A DNA stretch of 64,000 nt, from contig NC_059372.1 in NCBI RefSeq assembly GCF_019703515.2, positions 27,243,431-27,307,430 of the forward strand, in the 5' to 3' direction. The notes beneath the pieces were generated by a model. It was given only the letters and a program-made list of their open reading frames with translations, was not told the DNA's origin and did no database searches. Below, in pieces: positions 11,456 to 21,917 of this stretch (position 1 is its first letter; the number at the start of each line of letters is the position of its first letter). The DNA comes from Myxocyprinus asiaticus (taxonomy: Eukaryota; Chordata; Actinopteri; Cypriniformes; Catostomidae). The position numbers were made by a program, and so were the translations under genes.

Positions 11456-12689
11456 ACAGCTGTGGTTGTGGTAGGAGGGGCCCTTATGTCTCCACTGCAA
11501 GGTTACTATAATTACGATGGCCTGTAATTGGTGCGCAGGGCTCTTCACAAACACTAAATAGTCACCAGGGGGACATGTGGGGAGGACTGATGGAACATTA
11601 ATGAGCAATGAAATGAGCCCGGTGATCTATGTTCAAAAAATACATTCTCAAAATTACCATCATCCAACCATCCAAAATTATTCATTAGTCTTGTGGTCAT
11701 CATGGAACACTTTGTTTTTACTGCACAATGCAGCAAATAGCTAGTCACCATTTACTCAACCACAAATGTTCTAGTTGCTCTTTTCCATACAACAAAAATG
11801 GACAGTGCGTCACCCTGTCAAGCTTCAAAAAGTAGGATAAAAGCGCCATAAACGTAGTCCATTCAAAATTGAAGATGTTATGTAAGGGTAACTGTACAAT
11901 CAGCTGGTCATTATTGCAAAGAAAACCCAGACAAGGTGATTAGGACCCCAACATGAAGGTTATTATGATGCAATAATGACCAGCTGACTGCACATTATCC
12001 CGCTTAGTACACAGCCACTGACTTTAACTGACTTAATATTTAAATTGAACACCATATTTAAAGTGAAATTATTGGTTGGCAGGGGCAACAGCCAAATATA
12101 CAGTTTAGCAGTCATTATACTAAAATATTTGACCATAAAACGCTTTGACCAGTCAGAATAAAATATTCCAGAGTGTCATGTAATATAGCGTAACAGCCTA
12201 GTTCCAGAAGTAAAACAGTAACTTATATGTAAACCTTTATAGACATACCTACCGTGAGATCCAAGGTTGTTAATCTGTGGGATATGCTTCTGTTGAGTCC
12301 AAGATATTTCAACTTAATTAAAAAAAAAATTAAAATGTGTTTACTAGTGGAATTCCTGATGAAGAACTACACTACCCATTAATCCTGAAGAGAAGTGTTC
12401 CACCAGTCAGAGAATTGCAGCAAACCAATTGCGGCAAACAAGCTCTGAAGCAACCGCCCACTCCCAGGACACACTTTGAATCTAGTCGGCCTTCCTACTC
12501 TCTCAAACTACTTATACATTTGAATTTATCTGACTATTTTGTAATAAACTTAAAATATATTATATCTATACTTATCAACGACTGTATATCAATAGTTTTA
12601 TTTATTTCCGTAGTTTTAAATTCAATTACTTCATGCGCAGTGTTTCATGGGATTGTAGTTAATTCCCTCAATAAAGATGTTACATACAC
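11456..12689. other. non-coding; contains block shared with 48.35 kb
   Basis: Around 11,880-12,080 the sequence has GCTGACTGCACATTATCCC followed by CTTAGTACACAGCCACTGAC. A diverged copy lies at 48,437-48,480. This marks a dispersed repeat of unknown class. The frame at 12,337-12,804 (155 residues) shows no recognisable domain and is judged chance. Confidence 0.5.
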
Positions 12690-13915
12690 AGGGCCCTATT
12701 TTAAGAGCACTAGCATTAAGAGTAGCGCTATGCCACAAGTCATAAGTGCAAAGTTAGTGGTCATGGCCATGAAGTTTTGGTATTTTTGTGCAAGTATGCA
12801 CTAAGTCTAGGCGCAAGTGAGTTTGGCGAAATCAGGCGCGCAAGGCGCTAATGGGCTGGGTCAAGTGCAATTTATTCTGGGGTTCTTCTCCGTCACCTAT
12901 TCTGCATCCTATTATATAGTCCATTCCCTCAGACACCAGCAATATAAACAAAGACAACAAATTCATAAGAAGTTGGTAGAGTAAATGGACTGTATGCAAT
13001 ACATTAGAAGAATAGGAATATGGACTTTACATTATTTTGTAAATTAACTGCGTCCTTGTTGAATGTGAAACGCTTCTTTTGTACACATGGAAAATATGGT
13101 TCAGGATATGGATGTAGGCTCCGTTAAAGAGAATGTAATATAGAGAATGTAAGTGTTATTAATCATTTTCATCTACTGATACACAAATCACGCACTTCAC
13201 TTCTATCGGTCAATTTAAATTCGGAAAAATTTAATTCATTTATTGAAACATGAAAAAATGTAAACAAAAATATTTCTAAATTGAAATTACAATTCAAACG
13301 AAATTAAAATATAATCAAAATAACGAAGTGGTAAAAAAAATCATACCAAATCCAAACATTTTACCATTTCCAACTTCTTCCACCGGCCCATTTTGCAATG
13401 GCTTAATAATCACTCTACAGCAACAGGTGGAAAAATACGAATATACTGTAAATTAGATCATAAATACAATTGTAAATATAAACATAATAATAATAATTGA
13501 AAAATATACCATGATCTATAGATAGTTTGACTAATATTTTTTTTATTAAAACAGCTACAACAGTGATCGTCATGGACATAATTTGATGTTCTGCTTTATT
13601 TTCAGAGTTTGAAGATTAACTTTATTACCACCTGCTGGTGGAACCTCCAAACTGCAAATGCAGGAACTAAATTTGGACTTTGTGCTGAAAACAGACGTGG
13701 TACTGAAGCATTTTTGCGCAATGACCTATTTCTCAGGAAAATAGCTAATTGCGCTTTGCGGCACTTCATTTACATACAATACACCCCCAGTTTGTGCACA
13801 TACACCCACAGATAGCACAAACACTCCCACCCACCTCCACTTGCACTTTGCGCTGGCACAAAATTGCACTTAGAATTAGTGCTCTCACAAAAATTGGATA
13901 ATATATAGCACAGGG
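12690..13915. mobile_element. non-autonomous DNA element with GCGC-rich ends
   Basis: Begins near AGGGCCCTATTTTAAGAGCA and has a GGCGCAAGTGAG / AGGCGCGCAAGGCGC segment. The far end has the opposing TTGCACTTTGCGCTGGCACA and TTAGTGCTCTCAC. Paired, inverted GCGCAAGTG-type ends around an AT-rich core are typical of a common fish non-autonomous repeat. Boundaries are approximate because the right end has diverged. Confidence 0.5.
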
Positions 13916-14950
13916 TCTTTGCTCATAGAGCTGTGCATTGCACGCTTACTAAAAGCCCACAGTCTTGTCCCTTTGTCTTTTTGTCAGATTTTCAAATAAT
14001 TTGTTGCTTCAAATCAAAGCTTGTAATGTTGTGATTCACCTTGGAGCTGGTTAGTTTGGTTCATGATTTAGAATGCTGTTATCAAGACTTTAAAGAAATC
14101 CCTATGGAAAAATTAAAGGGAAAAACACTTCCGGAACCAAGACTGCTGAAAACTGTTCCACTCTATAATTGCTGTAAATCTTCCCATCACAAGTACACTT
14201 TTGCATACTCAATCCAGAAATTTATTATTGGTCACAAGATGTGTGAAAGTCAACAATTTGTGCTTCATTTATTCTTTACCCCCTCCTTGCTGTTGAGTTT
14301 TTATATCATATTTTAAATGGGAGGAATGCAAGACTATCAGAGAATAACGACTTGATTCAAATGATAAACAACATGTAACCACAGTAAATAATGAGTGAAT
14401 TTTCATTTGTGGTGAACTGTCGCTTTAAGACTGAAGACCAGAGAGCTAAATATTATACAATTGCTTGTTTACAACAGAGGCTTACAACATTCTGTCATGT
14501 GATAAGACATGTCATCTCACATCTCATGCAGGGAGTCACTAGAGATCTGGCCTGGCATCCTGGACGCTTATTGCTCCAGCTCTGTGCAGGTGCCATATTT
14601 TTCATTTTTTTGAAAATGAAACATTTTTTTTTGTCCTTAGCAATATTAATTGTGTTGGGTTCAGGCCAAGTCTAAACAGACAGGCTTTTTAAGCACTATA
14701 GGAACTAAACCCTATTCAGACAGCAGCCTGAGCAAGACTGCTTTCCCCCATGTACCTTTTCCAGTGCTACTAAAGCTTTGGTTACAACATAGCGGTGCAC
14801 ATTTATTGTAGTATTTGCTGCTGGCCACCCATGCAGGGAAAGCCGCTGCATGTGTGGACTTGGAGTTTAATTATTTGAGTTTAGCCAGAGGCTTCAGATT
14901 GATTCCCTACTGTTTACCGATTTCTCTCACCCCCACATACCATGATTATT

Positions 14951-14956
<6 letters not shown>
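13916..14956. other. non-coding intergenic sequence
   Basis: No gene recognised. A short block at about 14,890-14,930 (GATTCCCTACTGTTTACC) recurs at about 24,463-24,500. Confidence 0.4.

Positions 14957-15019
<63 letters not shown>
14957..15019. repeat. (TA)n microsatellite
   Basis: About 31 uninterrupted TA units. Confidence 0.98.
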
Positions 15020-15023
<4 letters not shown>

Positions 15024-15194
15024 TTTTTGTTTTGTATGTCTTATTTATTTTACATTTTTGTCCTTTTAATTTAGGTCAGTTTTCACTCCATGACTTGTAG
15101 TTCTAGTAAATTTTTTAGTCAGTGTTTTGTTTTTCTATTTTCAGTTTAGTTTTCATAAAAAACAAATGTAAGATGGAAAACAGATGAGACTTTA

Positions 15195-15315
15195 AAGGTT
15201 AATGCCAAAATCAACAAAACCGACCTCCCCACCCTAAACCTTAAACCTGAACCTTACCAATGGTGTCATCAAAAACAAATGTGAGTAGAAAAACGCAATT
15301 GCTGAAGAACCACAT
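15195..15315. mobile_element. MITE fragment at the DIRS insertion site
   Basis: Shares AAAGGTTAATG, CCACCCTAAACCTTAAAC, GTGTCATCAAAAA and CAATTGCTGAAG in order with 55,590-55,693 of the complete MITE. The similarity stops at the DIRS left end, so the DIRS element most likely inserted into this older repeat. The expected continuation is not evident beyond 21,382. Confidence 0.5.
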
Positions 15316-15520
15316 GTTCCCTATCTGTCACTCACTCGACGTTGTGTCGATGTAGTGACACTAGGGGTCACTCTTGGGAGCCCGAGACACCTCTTGTCTT
15401 TGATAAAAGGCCAATGAAAATTAGCGAGTGGTATTTGCATGCCACTTCCCCGGACATACGGGTATAAAAGGAGCTGGTATGCAACCACTCATTCAGATTT
15501 TATCTTCGGAGCCGAACGGT
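15316..15520 (+). repeat. DIRS left inverted terminal repeat
   Basis: Starts GTTCCCTATCTGTCACTCAC and extends through the TATA box to about 15,520. The segment from about 15,365 recurs inverted in the right repeat (about 21,165-21,330). The first 53 bases recur inverted in the internal complementary region. Confidence 0.9.
15473..15480 (+). promoter_or_regulatory. TATA box of DIRS left repeat
   Basis: TATAAAAG sits about 240 bases upstream of the gag start codon. A CACTCATTCAG stretch follows about 30 bases downstream and could hold the initiator. It is oriented into the element. Transcription start is inferred, not shown. Confidence 0.65.
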
Positions 15521-15715
15521 CATGCTCACTGAGCTGAATTCTCACAACTGTTCATTCACCTCTGCTGGATCTGACGGCGCATTTCAGCGGCTTCTCCCTC
15601 CTCTGCACTGGTGCACTTCAGAGAACGCCCCTGGGCGCTAAGGCAGAAAAAAGAGAGTATATTTTTCTGAAAGAGTATATTTCTCTAAAAGAGCGGCACA
15701 CACATCTTTTTAAAG

Positions 15716-17620
15716 ATGCCTTTCCGACTGTGTTATTCCTGGTTGCGGTCGTTACCTCTCAACTTCAGACGGTCACGATCGCTGTCTTTCGTGTCTGGGC
15801 GCGACCCACATGGAGGCAGTGTTCGTGGATTTTTCATGTTCTCACTGCGAGAACATGACCATGGCAATGTTGCGGTCGCGGCTTGCTTTGTGAGAAAGCA
15901 AGCCACCCCAGCAGCTCCCCGCCTCGATCCTTCTACTTACGGGTTTGAGGCCAGCGCGGCTAGCACTGGGGGTGATTTGGGGACCCCAATGGGACCGCCT
16001 CCGCCGGGTATCCCCCCGTGGACCTCCCATTCCCCAGCACGCTAGTCTGCCCCGATCGGGCTTCAGGATGAGTCTGCTGGCTCGTCTCATGGCGAGTTCG
16101 ACCTCTTGTTTGGAGCCGGCGAAGCTGATGAGCTCTCGAGAGCAGCATCAGAGAGCAGGCTTGTCCAGTCGGACGCAGAAGCCTCAGCTGGGCTTCCCCC
16201 TTCGGGGACGATTGCCCAGTCACAGGCTGATGCAGAGATGATGGACATGCTTTCCCGGGCGGCCACGAGCATCGGGCTAGAGTGGAACCTTCCACTCTCC
16301 CCTGAACCCTCGTGGCTCGACGATTGGTTCCTAGGCGCGTGGCGCCACTCAAAGCAGCCGTGCCCCGCTCCAGTGCCTTTCTTCCCGGAAGTGCACGAGG
16401 AGCTGACAAAATCGTGGGAGGCACCTTTTACTGCCCAGTCCCGAATTCTCAGTTCCCCCGCCCTCACTACCCTCGATGGCGGGGTGGCCAGGGGCTATAT
16501 GGCGATTCGCCCGGTGGATAAGGTGCTTGCGGTGCACCTATGCCCGCAGAGCACCGACACCTGGCGCAGACGCCCAAAGCTCCCATCCAAGCCCTGTAGG
16601 TTCACGTCGTCCCTGACGGCTAAACCCTACAGCGCTGCTGGACAAGCCACCTCTGCCCTGCACGCCATGGCTCTCCTGCAGGTCCACCAAGCCAAGGTGC
16701 TAAAAGAACTGCACGAGGGTAGTTTCGCCTCAGATCTGATGCAGGAACTATGCTCGGTGACCGACCTCGCTCTCCGAGCGACGAAGGTCATGGTGCAGTC
16801 TCTCGGGCGGACGATGTCCACCTTAGTGGTCCAGAAGCACCACCTTTGGCTCAACCTGGTCGAGATGGGTGAGGCTGACAAGACACGGTTCCTCGCTGCC
16901 CCCATCTCCCAGGCTGGCCTATTTGGCGACACCGTCGAGGACTTGGTCCAGCAGTTCTCGACGGTGAAGCAGCAGATGGAGGCTATCCGGCATATCCTGC
17001 CTTGGCACGGCTGAAGATCACGCACCCCGTCTGTTCGTCGCCAAGGGCGTCCCCCTGCGGTGACTGCACCGGCTCCGCCGCAGCCCACCCCTTCAGCACG
17101 GCCCCGGCGTGGAGCCCACCGCAGGAAACAGACACCATCCATCTCACGGCCAGCCGCCAAGAACCCATGAAGGGCTTCAAAGTGCCCCTGAGAGGGGCGA
17201 CCCAGGGTCGACGAAACCCACTGCATTGGAGCTGGTAGTAAGACCACTCCATTCCCTGGTGGAGGGCCGGGTGGAGAATCTTTTGTTGCCTTTTCATTTG
17301 ATTTTGCCACATACCCAAGTGGCTGCGGTACCCAACAGTTCAGCAAAAGAGCGGTTTCCTCCTTCCCTGGGTCACATACCTGGTGTGCATGGTCGTCATC
17401 ATGACCACCGTCCACCTTTTATCCCTTACAGGATTGGCACTCTAGCGGCGGTCTCCCCGCCCCTGCGCACCCAGCTGTGGCACAGATCCGCCCCTAATGT
17501 GACAGTCTCCATGGGTTGCGAGGACAGGCCTCTTCCTCCCCCGTCCCAGGCTGTTCTGGGGGTGGTCACAAGGAGCCAGGTAAGTACTTTGATGTCCCTA
17601 GACTCAGCACGGCCATGACA
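15716..17620 (+). pseudogene. DIRS gag-like protein (broken)
   Basis: Starts at the ATG of MPFRLC. Comparison with the copies at 47.7 kb and 62.1 kb shows that a 2-base loss just after codon 6 and a 1-base loss near 15,890 bracket a shifted segment. The shift destroys the N-terminal Cys/His cluster here, but the original frame is then regained. An in-frame TAG follows at about 16,043 where copies have a TCG. The next open part, 16,106-17,014, carries acidic and serine-rich text, then FPEVHEELTKSW, and ends at HILPWHG with a premature TGA. Downstream the same frame continues as an arginine-rich tail (PRRGAHRRKQ) likely to bind nucleic acid. In other DIRS elements this position encodes gag; the role in RNA packaging is inferred. 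Four lesions make it inactive. Confidence 0.75.
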
Positions 17621-19305
17621 TGGTCTGGCACCTCGAGCTCTGCCCCACCGCTCCGCCCCACCTGCCAGTACTTCTGATGACATTGTCCCTTTGGTCCCCC
17701 TTGCGCGGAACTTGGATGAGTGGCTTGCGCTTTCCTATTTGTCGCGATGGCTGGTCCGGACCGTCTGACTCGGCTACGCAATTCAGTTCGCCAGGTGTCT
17801 GCCCAGGTTTAGTGGTCTCCACTTCACCTTGGTGAAGGACAAAAACGCTGCTACCTTGCACGCGGTGATCGCCACCCTCCTACGGAAGGGTGCGATAGAA
17901 CCTGTCCCTCCAGCCGAGATGAAGAAAGGGTTTTACAGCCCCTACTTCATCGTACCGAAAAAAGGCGGTGGGTTGCGGCCAATCTTGGACCTGCGAGTAC
18001 TGAACCGGGCTTTACACAGACTCCCGTTCAAGATGCTGACGCAAAAACGCATTCTGGCGAGCGTCCGGTATCAAGATTGGTTCGCGGCTGTAGACCTGAA
18101 GGACGCATACTTTCACATCTGGATTCTACCTCGACACAGACCCTTCCTGCGGTTTGCATTCAAGGGTCAGGCGTATCAGTACAAGGTCCTCCCTTTTGGC
18201 CAGAGGCAGCTCTTGCCCCGTTAAGGGAAGTGGGCATTCGCATTCTCAACTATCTCGACAATTGGCTAATCCTAGCTCACTCTCGGGACATGTTGTGTGC
18301 ACACAGGGACTTGGTGCTCTCGCACCTCAGCCAATTAGGCTTTGGGTCAGCTGGGAAGAGCATCTCTTTTCTCGGTTTGGAGTTGGACTCAAACGAGCGG
18401 GCACAGTCAGTGCTGACCTGTTTGAAGGCGTTCAAACAGAAAACAGCGGTTCCACTGAATCTCTTTCAGAGGCTCCTGGGGCATATGGCATCCTCAGCGG
18501 TGGCCACCCCACTCGGGTTGACGCATATGAGACCGCTTCAGCACTGGCTTCAGACTCGAGTCCCGAGATGGGCATGGCGCCGCGGGACACATCGCGTGCT
18601 CATCACGCTGGTCTGTCACCGTCTCTTTAGCCCTTGGACTGACCTCTCCTTTCTACGGGCAGGTGTTCTCCTAGAACAGGTCTCCAGGCGCGTCGTGGTC
18701 ACGACAGACGCCTCCAAAACGGGCTGGGGCACCGTTTGCAACGGGCACGCAGCCGCTGGCTTATGGACGGGCCCGTGGCTGCATTGGCACATCAACTGCC
18801 TCTTTTGTTGTTGGCAATTCTGCTCGCCCTGCGGAGGTTCCAGCCGTTTAGCCAGGGCAAGCACGTGTTAGTTCGGACAGACAACACGGCAACGGTAGCA
18901 TCTGTCAACTGCCAAGTCGGTTAAAGAGCGGTCTGCGCTCTCGTTGAATGTCACAACTTGCCTGCTGTCTCCTCCTCTGGAGTCAGCAGCACTTCAAGTC
19001 GCTGCGAGCCACTCACATCCCGGGCGACCTCAACACTGCAGCGGACGCACTGTCATGGCATGTTACCCTCAGGGGAGAGTGGAGACTCCACCCTCAGGTG
19101 GTCCAGCTGATTTGGAGTCGATTCGGACAGGCACAGGTAGACCTGTTCGCCTCCCAAGAATCCTCCCACTGCCCGCTCTGGTATGCCCTGACCGAGGTAC
19201 CTCTCGGCATAGACACACTGACACACAGCTGGCCTCCTTGCCTACACAAATATGCGTTTCTCCCAGTGAGCCTAGGTCAGGGAGGATGAGGAGCAGGTCG
19301 TCCTG
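17621..19305 (+). pseudogene. DIRS reverse transcriptase-RNase H (broken)
   Basis: RT starts with LGYAIQF-type sequence near 17,770. It continues as KGAIEPVPPAEMKKGFYSPY, FIVPKKGGGLRPILDLRVLN and DWFAAVDLKDAYFH (first catalytic Asp) in the frame 17,829-18,224. After VLPFG, a deletion relative to copy 2 removes the SLSPRIF segment and shifts frame. The rest runs in the 18,077-18,871 frame with ILNYLDNWLIL. The catalytic YLDD box is therefore YLDN, an Asp-to-Asn change. RNase H follows: VVVTTDASKTGWG (first Asp), INCL, then a short insertion that shifts the frame near 18,800. TDNTAT and LNTAADALS complete the Asp residues. The C-terminal FASQESSHCPLWYALTE is typical of DIRS RNase H. Broken by at least two frameshifts and an active-site mutation. 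Confidence 0.88.
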
Positions 19306-19379
19306 GTAGCACCCTACTGGCCCACCCAAACTTGGTTCTCGGATCTCACACTCCTCGCAACAGCCCCCCACCCCCCCAC

Positions 19380-20378
19380 CCCCGCGGTGGTAGACACAAT
19401 CACTCAGGCTAGGGCCCCCTCTACAAGGCGCCTGTATGCCTTTAAGTGGCGTCTGTTCGCTAAGTGGTGTTCTTCCCGACGGGAAGACCCCCAGAGATGC
19501 GCAGTCGGATCAGTGCTTTCCTTTCTGCAGGAGAGGTTGGAAGGGCGGCTGTCCCCTTCCACCTTGAAGGTGTACGTTGCTGCTATAGCAGCACACCACG
19601 ACACAGTGGTCGGTAAGTTCTTAGGGAAGCACGACCCAATCATCAGGTTCCTGAGAGGCGCCAGGAGGCTGAACCCCTCCAGACCGCGCCTCGTTCCCTC
19701 ATGGGACCTCTCTGTAGTTCTTCAGGGTCTACAGAGAGCCCTCTTTGAGCCTTTGCAGTCAGCTGAGCTTAAGGCACTCTCCTTGAAGACTGCCCTCCTG
19801 ACTTCGGTCCGGGGTACTCTCACGTGATCTTGAGACCCCGACCGGGCTATGTGCCCAAGGTTCCCACGACCCCTTTTAGGGACCTGGTGGTGAACCTGCG
19901 AGCACTGCCCCAGGAGGAGGCAGACCCAGCCCTGTCGTTTCTGTGTCCAGTGCGCATTTTACGCATCTATTTGGATCGCACGCAGAGCTTTAGGATCTCT
20001 GAGCAGCTCTTTGTCTTCTTTGGTGCACAGCAGAAAGGAAGCGCTGTCTCCAAGCAGAGGATCGCCCACTGGCTCATTGACGCCATAGCTATGGCACATC
20101 ACGCCCAGGATGTGCCGCCCCCGGTAGGGCTACGAGCCCATTCTACCAGGGGTGTAGCGGCCTCCTGGGCCCTGGCCAGGGGTGCCTCTCTAACAGACAT
20201 TTGCAGAGCAGCGGGCTGGGCAACACCCAACACCTTTGCAAGGTTCTACAACCTCCGGGTGGAACCGGTTTTGTCCCAGGTAGTGGCAAAGCCGGCCGGG
20301 TGTATCACTTGTATATACTTGTATATAGCGCCTTTCACCTCCTCTGAGCTGAAGACGTGCGCCATTAATTCCCAGTAG
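19380..20378 (+). pseudogene. DIRS tyrosine recombinase (broken)
   Basis: The recombinase would insert the circular DNA copy. The N-terminal SAM-like core-binding part runs from about 19,387 (TITQARAPSTRRLYAFKWRL) through LSPSTLKVYVAAIAAHHD. The frame ends at 19,827. Copy 2 has LLTALTSIKRVGDLQ here, containing the first catalytic Arg. In this copy about 60 bases are missing between LLTS and the GYSHVILRPR equivalent, so the Arg is lost and the frame shifts. The C-terminal part (19,824-20,378) keeps LRAHSTRGVAASWA (His-x-x-Arg) and AGWATPNTFARFYNL (Trp and nucleophilic Tyr). So only the R of the R-H-R-W-Y set is missing. Stop at 20,378. Confidence 0.9.
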
Positions 20379-20998
20379 TGTTCACAAACTATGTTCCTTG
20401 GTTGACTTTCTCCGAGCCCTGTGGCAGTCAAGTTTTCAGAAAGACTCACTGCCGGCCCAGTACACGTGCTAACTAAGAGCCCTGTTCTGGGGTAGGTGCT
20501 CCGCATGTGGCAGTTCCCTGTAAGGTAACCCCATGCGATGTATATCTTCCACTAATTCAATTCCCTGTTGGCAAACTGTGTCTTCCTTGGGCAGAGCCCC
20601 CTCTGCCACAGTCTCCATGTTTGTAGTAACTCCTCCCCCATTGGGTAGGATCTACCACGAGACTCTCCACATGGTCGATGTATTTTTTCCACTTAAATAT
20701 CCCCCTCTCTCTTTGGGCGAGGTGTGGTCCCCCTTGGGAGGGACACCCCCTGACTAGACCTGGCGGCCCAGTCAGATAATCCCCCTTCTTTTTTAGGGAG
20801 TGGAAAAGAAGAAGGGGAAAAGTCTCTATCTTTTGGGTAGTCGACTTGTCCCCAAAGGGCCGTTCGACACTCATAACTATGTTGTGGGAGGTTATGTGTC
20901 GGCCTGGTGCGCTGGCTACGAGGCACACAGTTGTCTGCCCGTCACACACCTCCAGTTCACGTAACACAGTTCAGCCAGTTGCAGAGTTTTGTATAGGG
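20379..20998 (+). other. DIRS 3' untranslated region
   Basis: Lies between the recombinase stop and the internal complementary region. A recognisable counterpart exists in copy 2 (57,060-57,650), including the CACGTGCTAACTAAGAG block and the purine/pyrimidine-biased stretch near 20,780-20,820. No coding content is supported. Confidence 0.7.
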
Positions 20999-21108
20999 AC
21001 CTCTAGTGTCACTACATCGACACAACGTCGAGTGAGTGACAGATAGGGAACGTCCTGGTTACTTGCGTAACCTCCGTTCCCTGATGGAGGGAACGAGACG
21101 TTGTGTCC
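20999..21108 (+). repeat. DIRS internal complementary region (ICR)
   Basis: The first half (20,999-21,051) is the complement of the left outer end. The second half (21,049-21,108) is the complement of the right outer end (about 21,323-21,382), including TCCTGGTTACTTGCGTAACC. The halves share a single AAC. In the DIRS model this segment serves as the template that joins the two ends into a circle. Confidence 0.88.
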
Positions 21109-21164
21109 CTCCTACCACAATGCTGAACTACCCGCTGAAATGGCCGGACCTTGTCTCGGCTCCT

Positions 21165-21382
21165 CAGCATAAAACCTGAATGAGTGGTTGCATACCAGCT
21201 CCTTTTATACCCGTATGTCCGGGGGAGTGGCCTGCAAATACCACTCGCCAATTTTCATTGGCCTTTTATCAAAGACCAGAGGTGTCTCAGGCTCCCAAGA
21301 GTGACCCCTAGTGTCACTACATCGACACAACATCTCGTTCCCTCCATCAGGGAACGGAGGTTACGCAAGTAACCAGGACGTT
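21165..21382 (-). repeat. DIRS right inverted terminal repeat
   Basis: Inverted relative to 15,365-15,520. It extends beyond the left repeat with an end-specific palindrome-rich segment containing CGTTCCCTCCATCAGGGAAC. Ends CCAGGACGTT. It carries CTTTTATA at 21,202-21,209, a TATA box on the opposite strand. Confidence 0.88.
21202..21209 (-). promoter_or_regulatory. TATA box of DIRS right repeat, antisense
   Basis: Inverted copy of the left TATA box, pointing back into the element. Antisense transcription from right repeats is known for Dictyostelium DIRS-1; here it is inferred. Confidence 0.5.
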
Positions 21383-21917
21383 TTCCAAATATGGTAGTTT
21401 TTTTTTTTTTATTAGGGCACAAGCACTGAAAGTGCAGAGGCCCTATTGTTCTTCTAAGGATTATTATTATTCTTTTTTCAAGGTTTTCAGGAGTTTTGGG
21501 GTACTTAACATACTCCTCCTGGGGGATTCATGTGACTGGCACCAAATTTGTGCAATATCATGCCAAGACATTGTAGATGCTAAATCACAAACAGATTTTT
21601 GATATTTTGAACAGTGTCGCCATGGCGCAGCAATAAATTTATGGCTAAAAATGTGAAACAGGAAGTGCTTTATATCTTCTGTGTGCATTGTGTGATTTTG
21701 ATTAAAATCATCTGTATGTTTGGTAATGGGGACTGATCACATTGATGTGGCTATTATGGGTCACGGTCATAGTGCCACCAACTGGCAGCATGAAATATGG
21801 CACTTTTAACAGACTTTGAAATAGCCATCTTATGTTTACATGAATTGCTTCAAAATTCTTTAGAATAATGTCAAGACACTGCTGATGTAAAGTTATAAAG
21901 GGATATTTGATATCTTA

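Larger units (their letters stand above)
15316..21382 (+). mobile_element. DIRS1-like retrotransposon, near-complete copy, + strand
   Basis: The element runs from a GTT at 15,316-15,318 to a GTT at 21,380-21,382 (6,067 bp) with no conventional TSD. Order: left inverted terminal repeat, gag, reverse transcriptase plus RNase H, tyrosine recombinase, untranslated region, internal complementary region (ICR), right inverted terminal repeat. The ICR holds the complement of the left outer end joined to the complement of the right outer end, overlapping in one AAC at 21,049-21,051. This is the signature of DIRS elements, which use a circular intermediate and a tyrosine recombinase in place of an integrase or endonuclease. 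All three genes carry inactivating changes, so the copy is non-autonomous. The second copy at 56,675-62,535 has the same layout in reverse orientation. Confidence 0.93.

Noticed and set aside
12337..12804. 155-codon frame as a gene
   Set aside because: No family resemblance, AT-driven composition, overlaps the start of a non-autonomous repeat.
21041..21382. Independent 330-bp palindromic MITE next to the DIRS element
   Set aside because: The same unit is on the same side of both DIRS copies and its ends are explained as ICR second half plus right terminal repeat.
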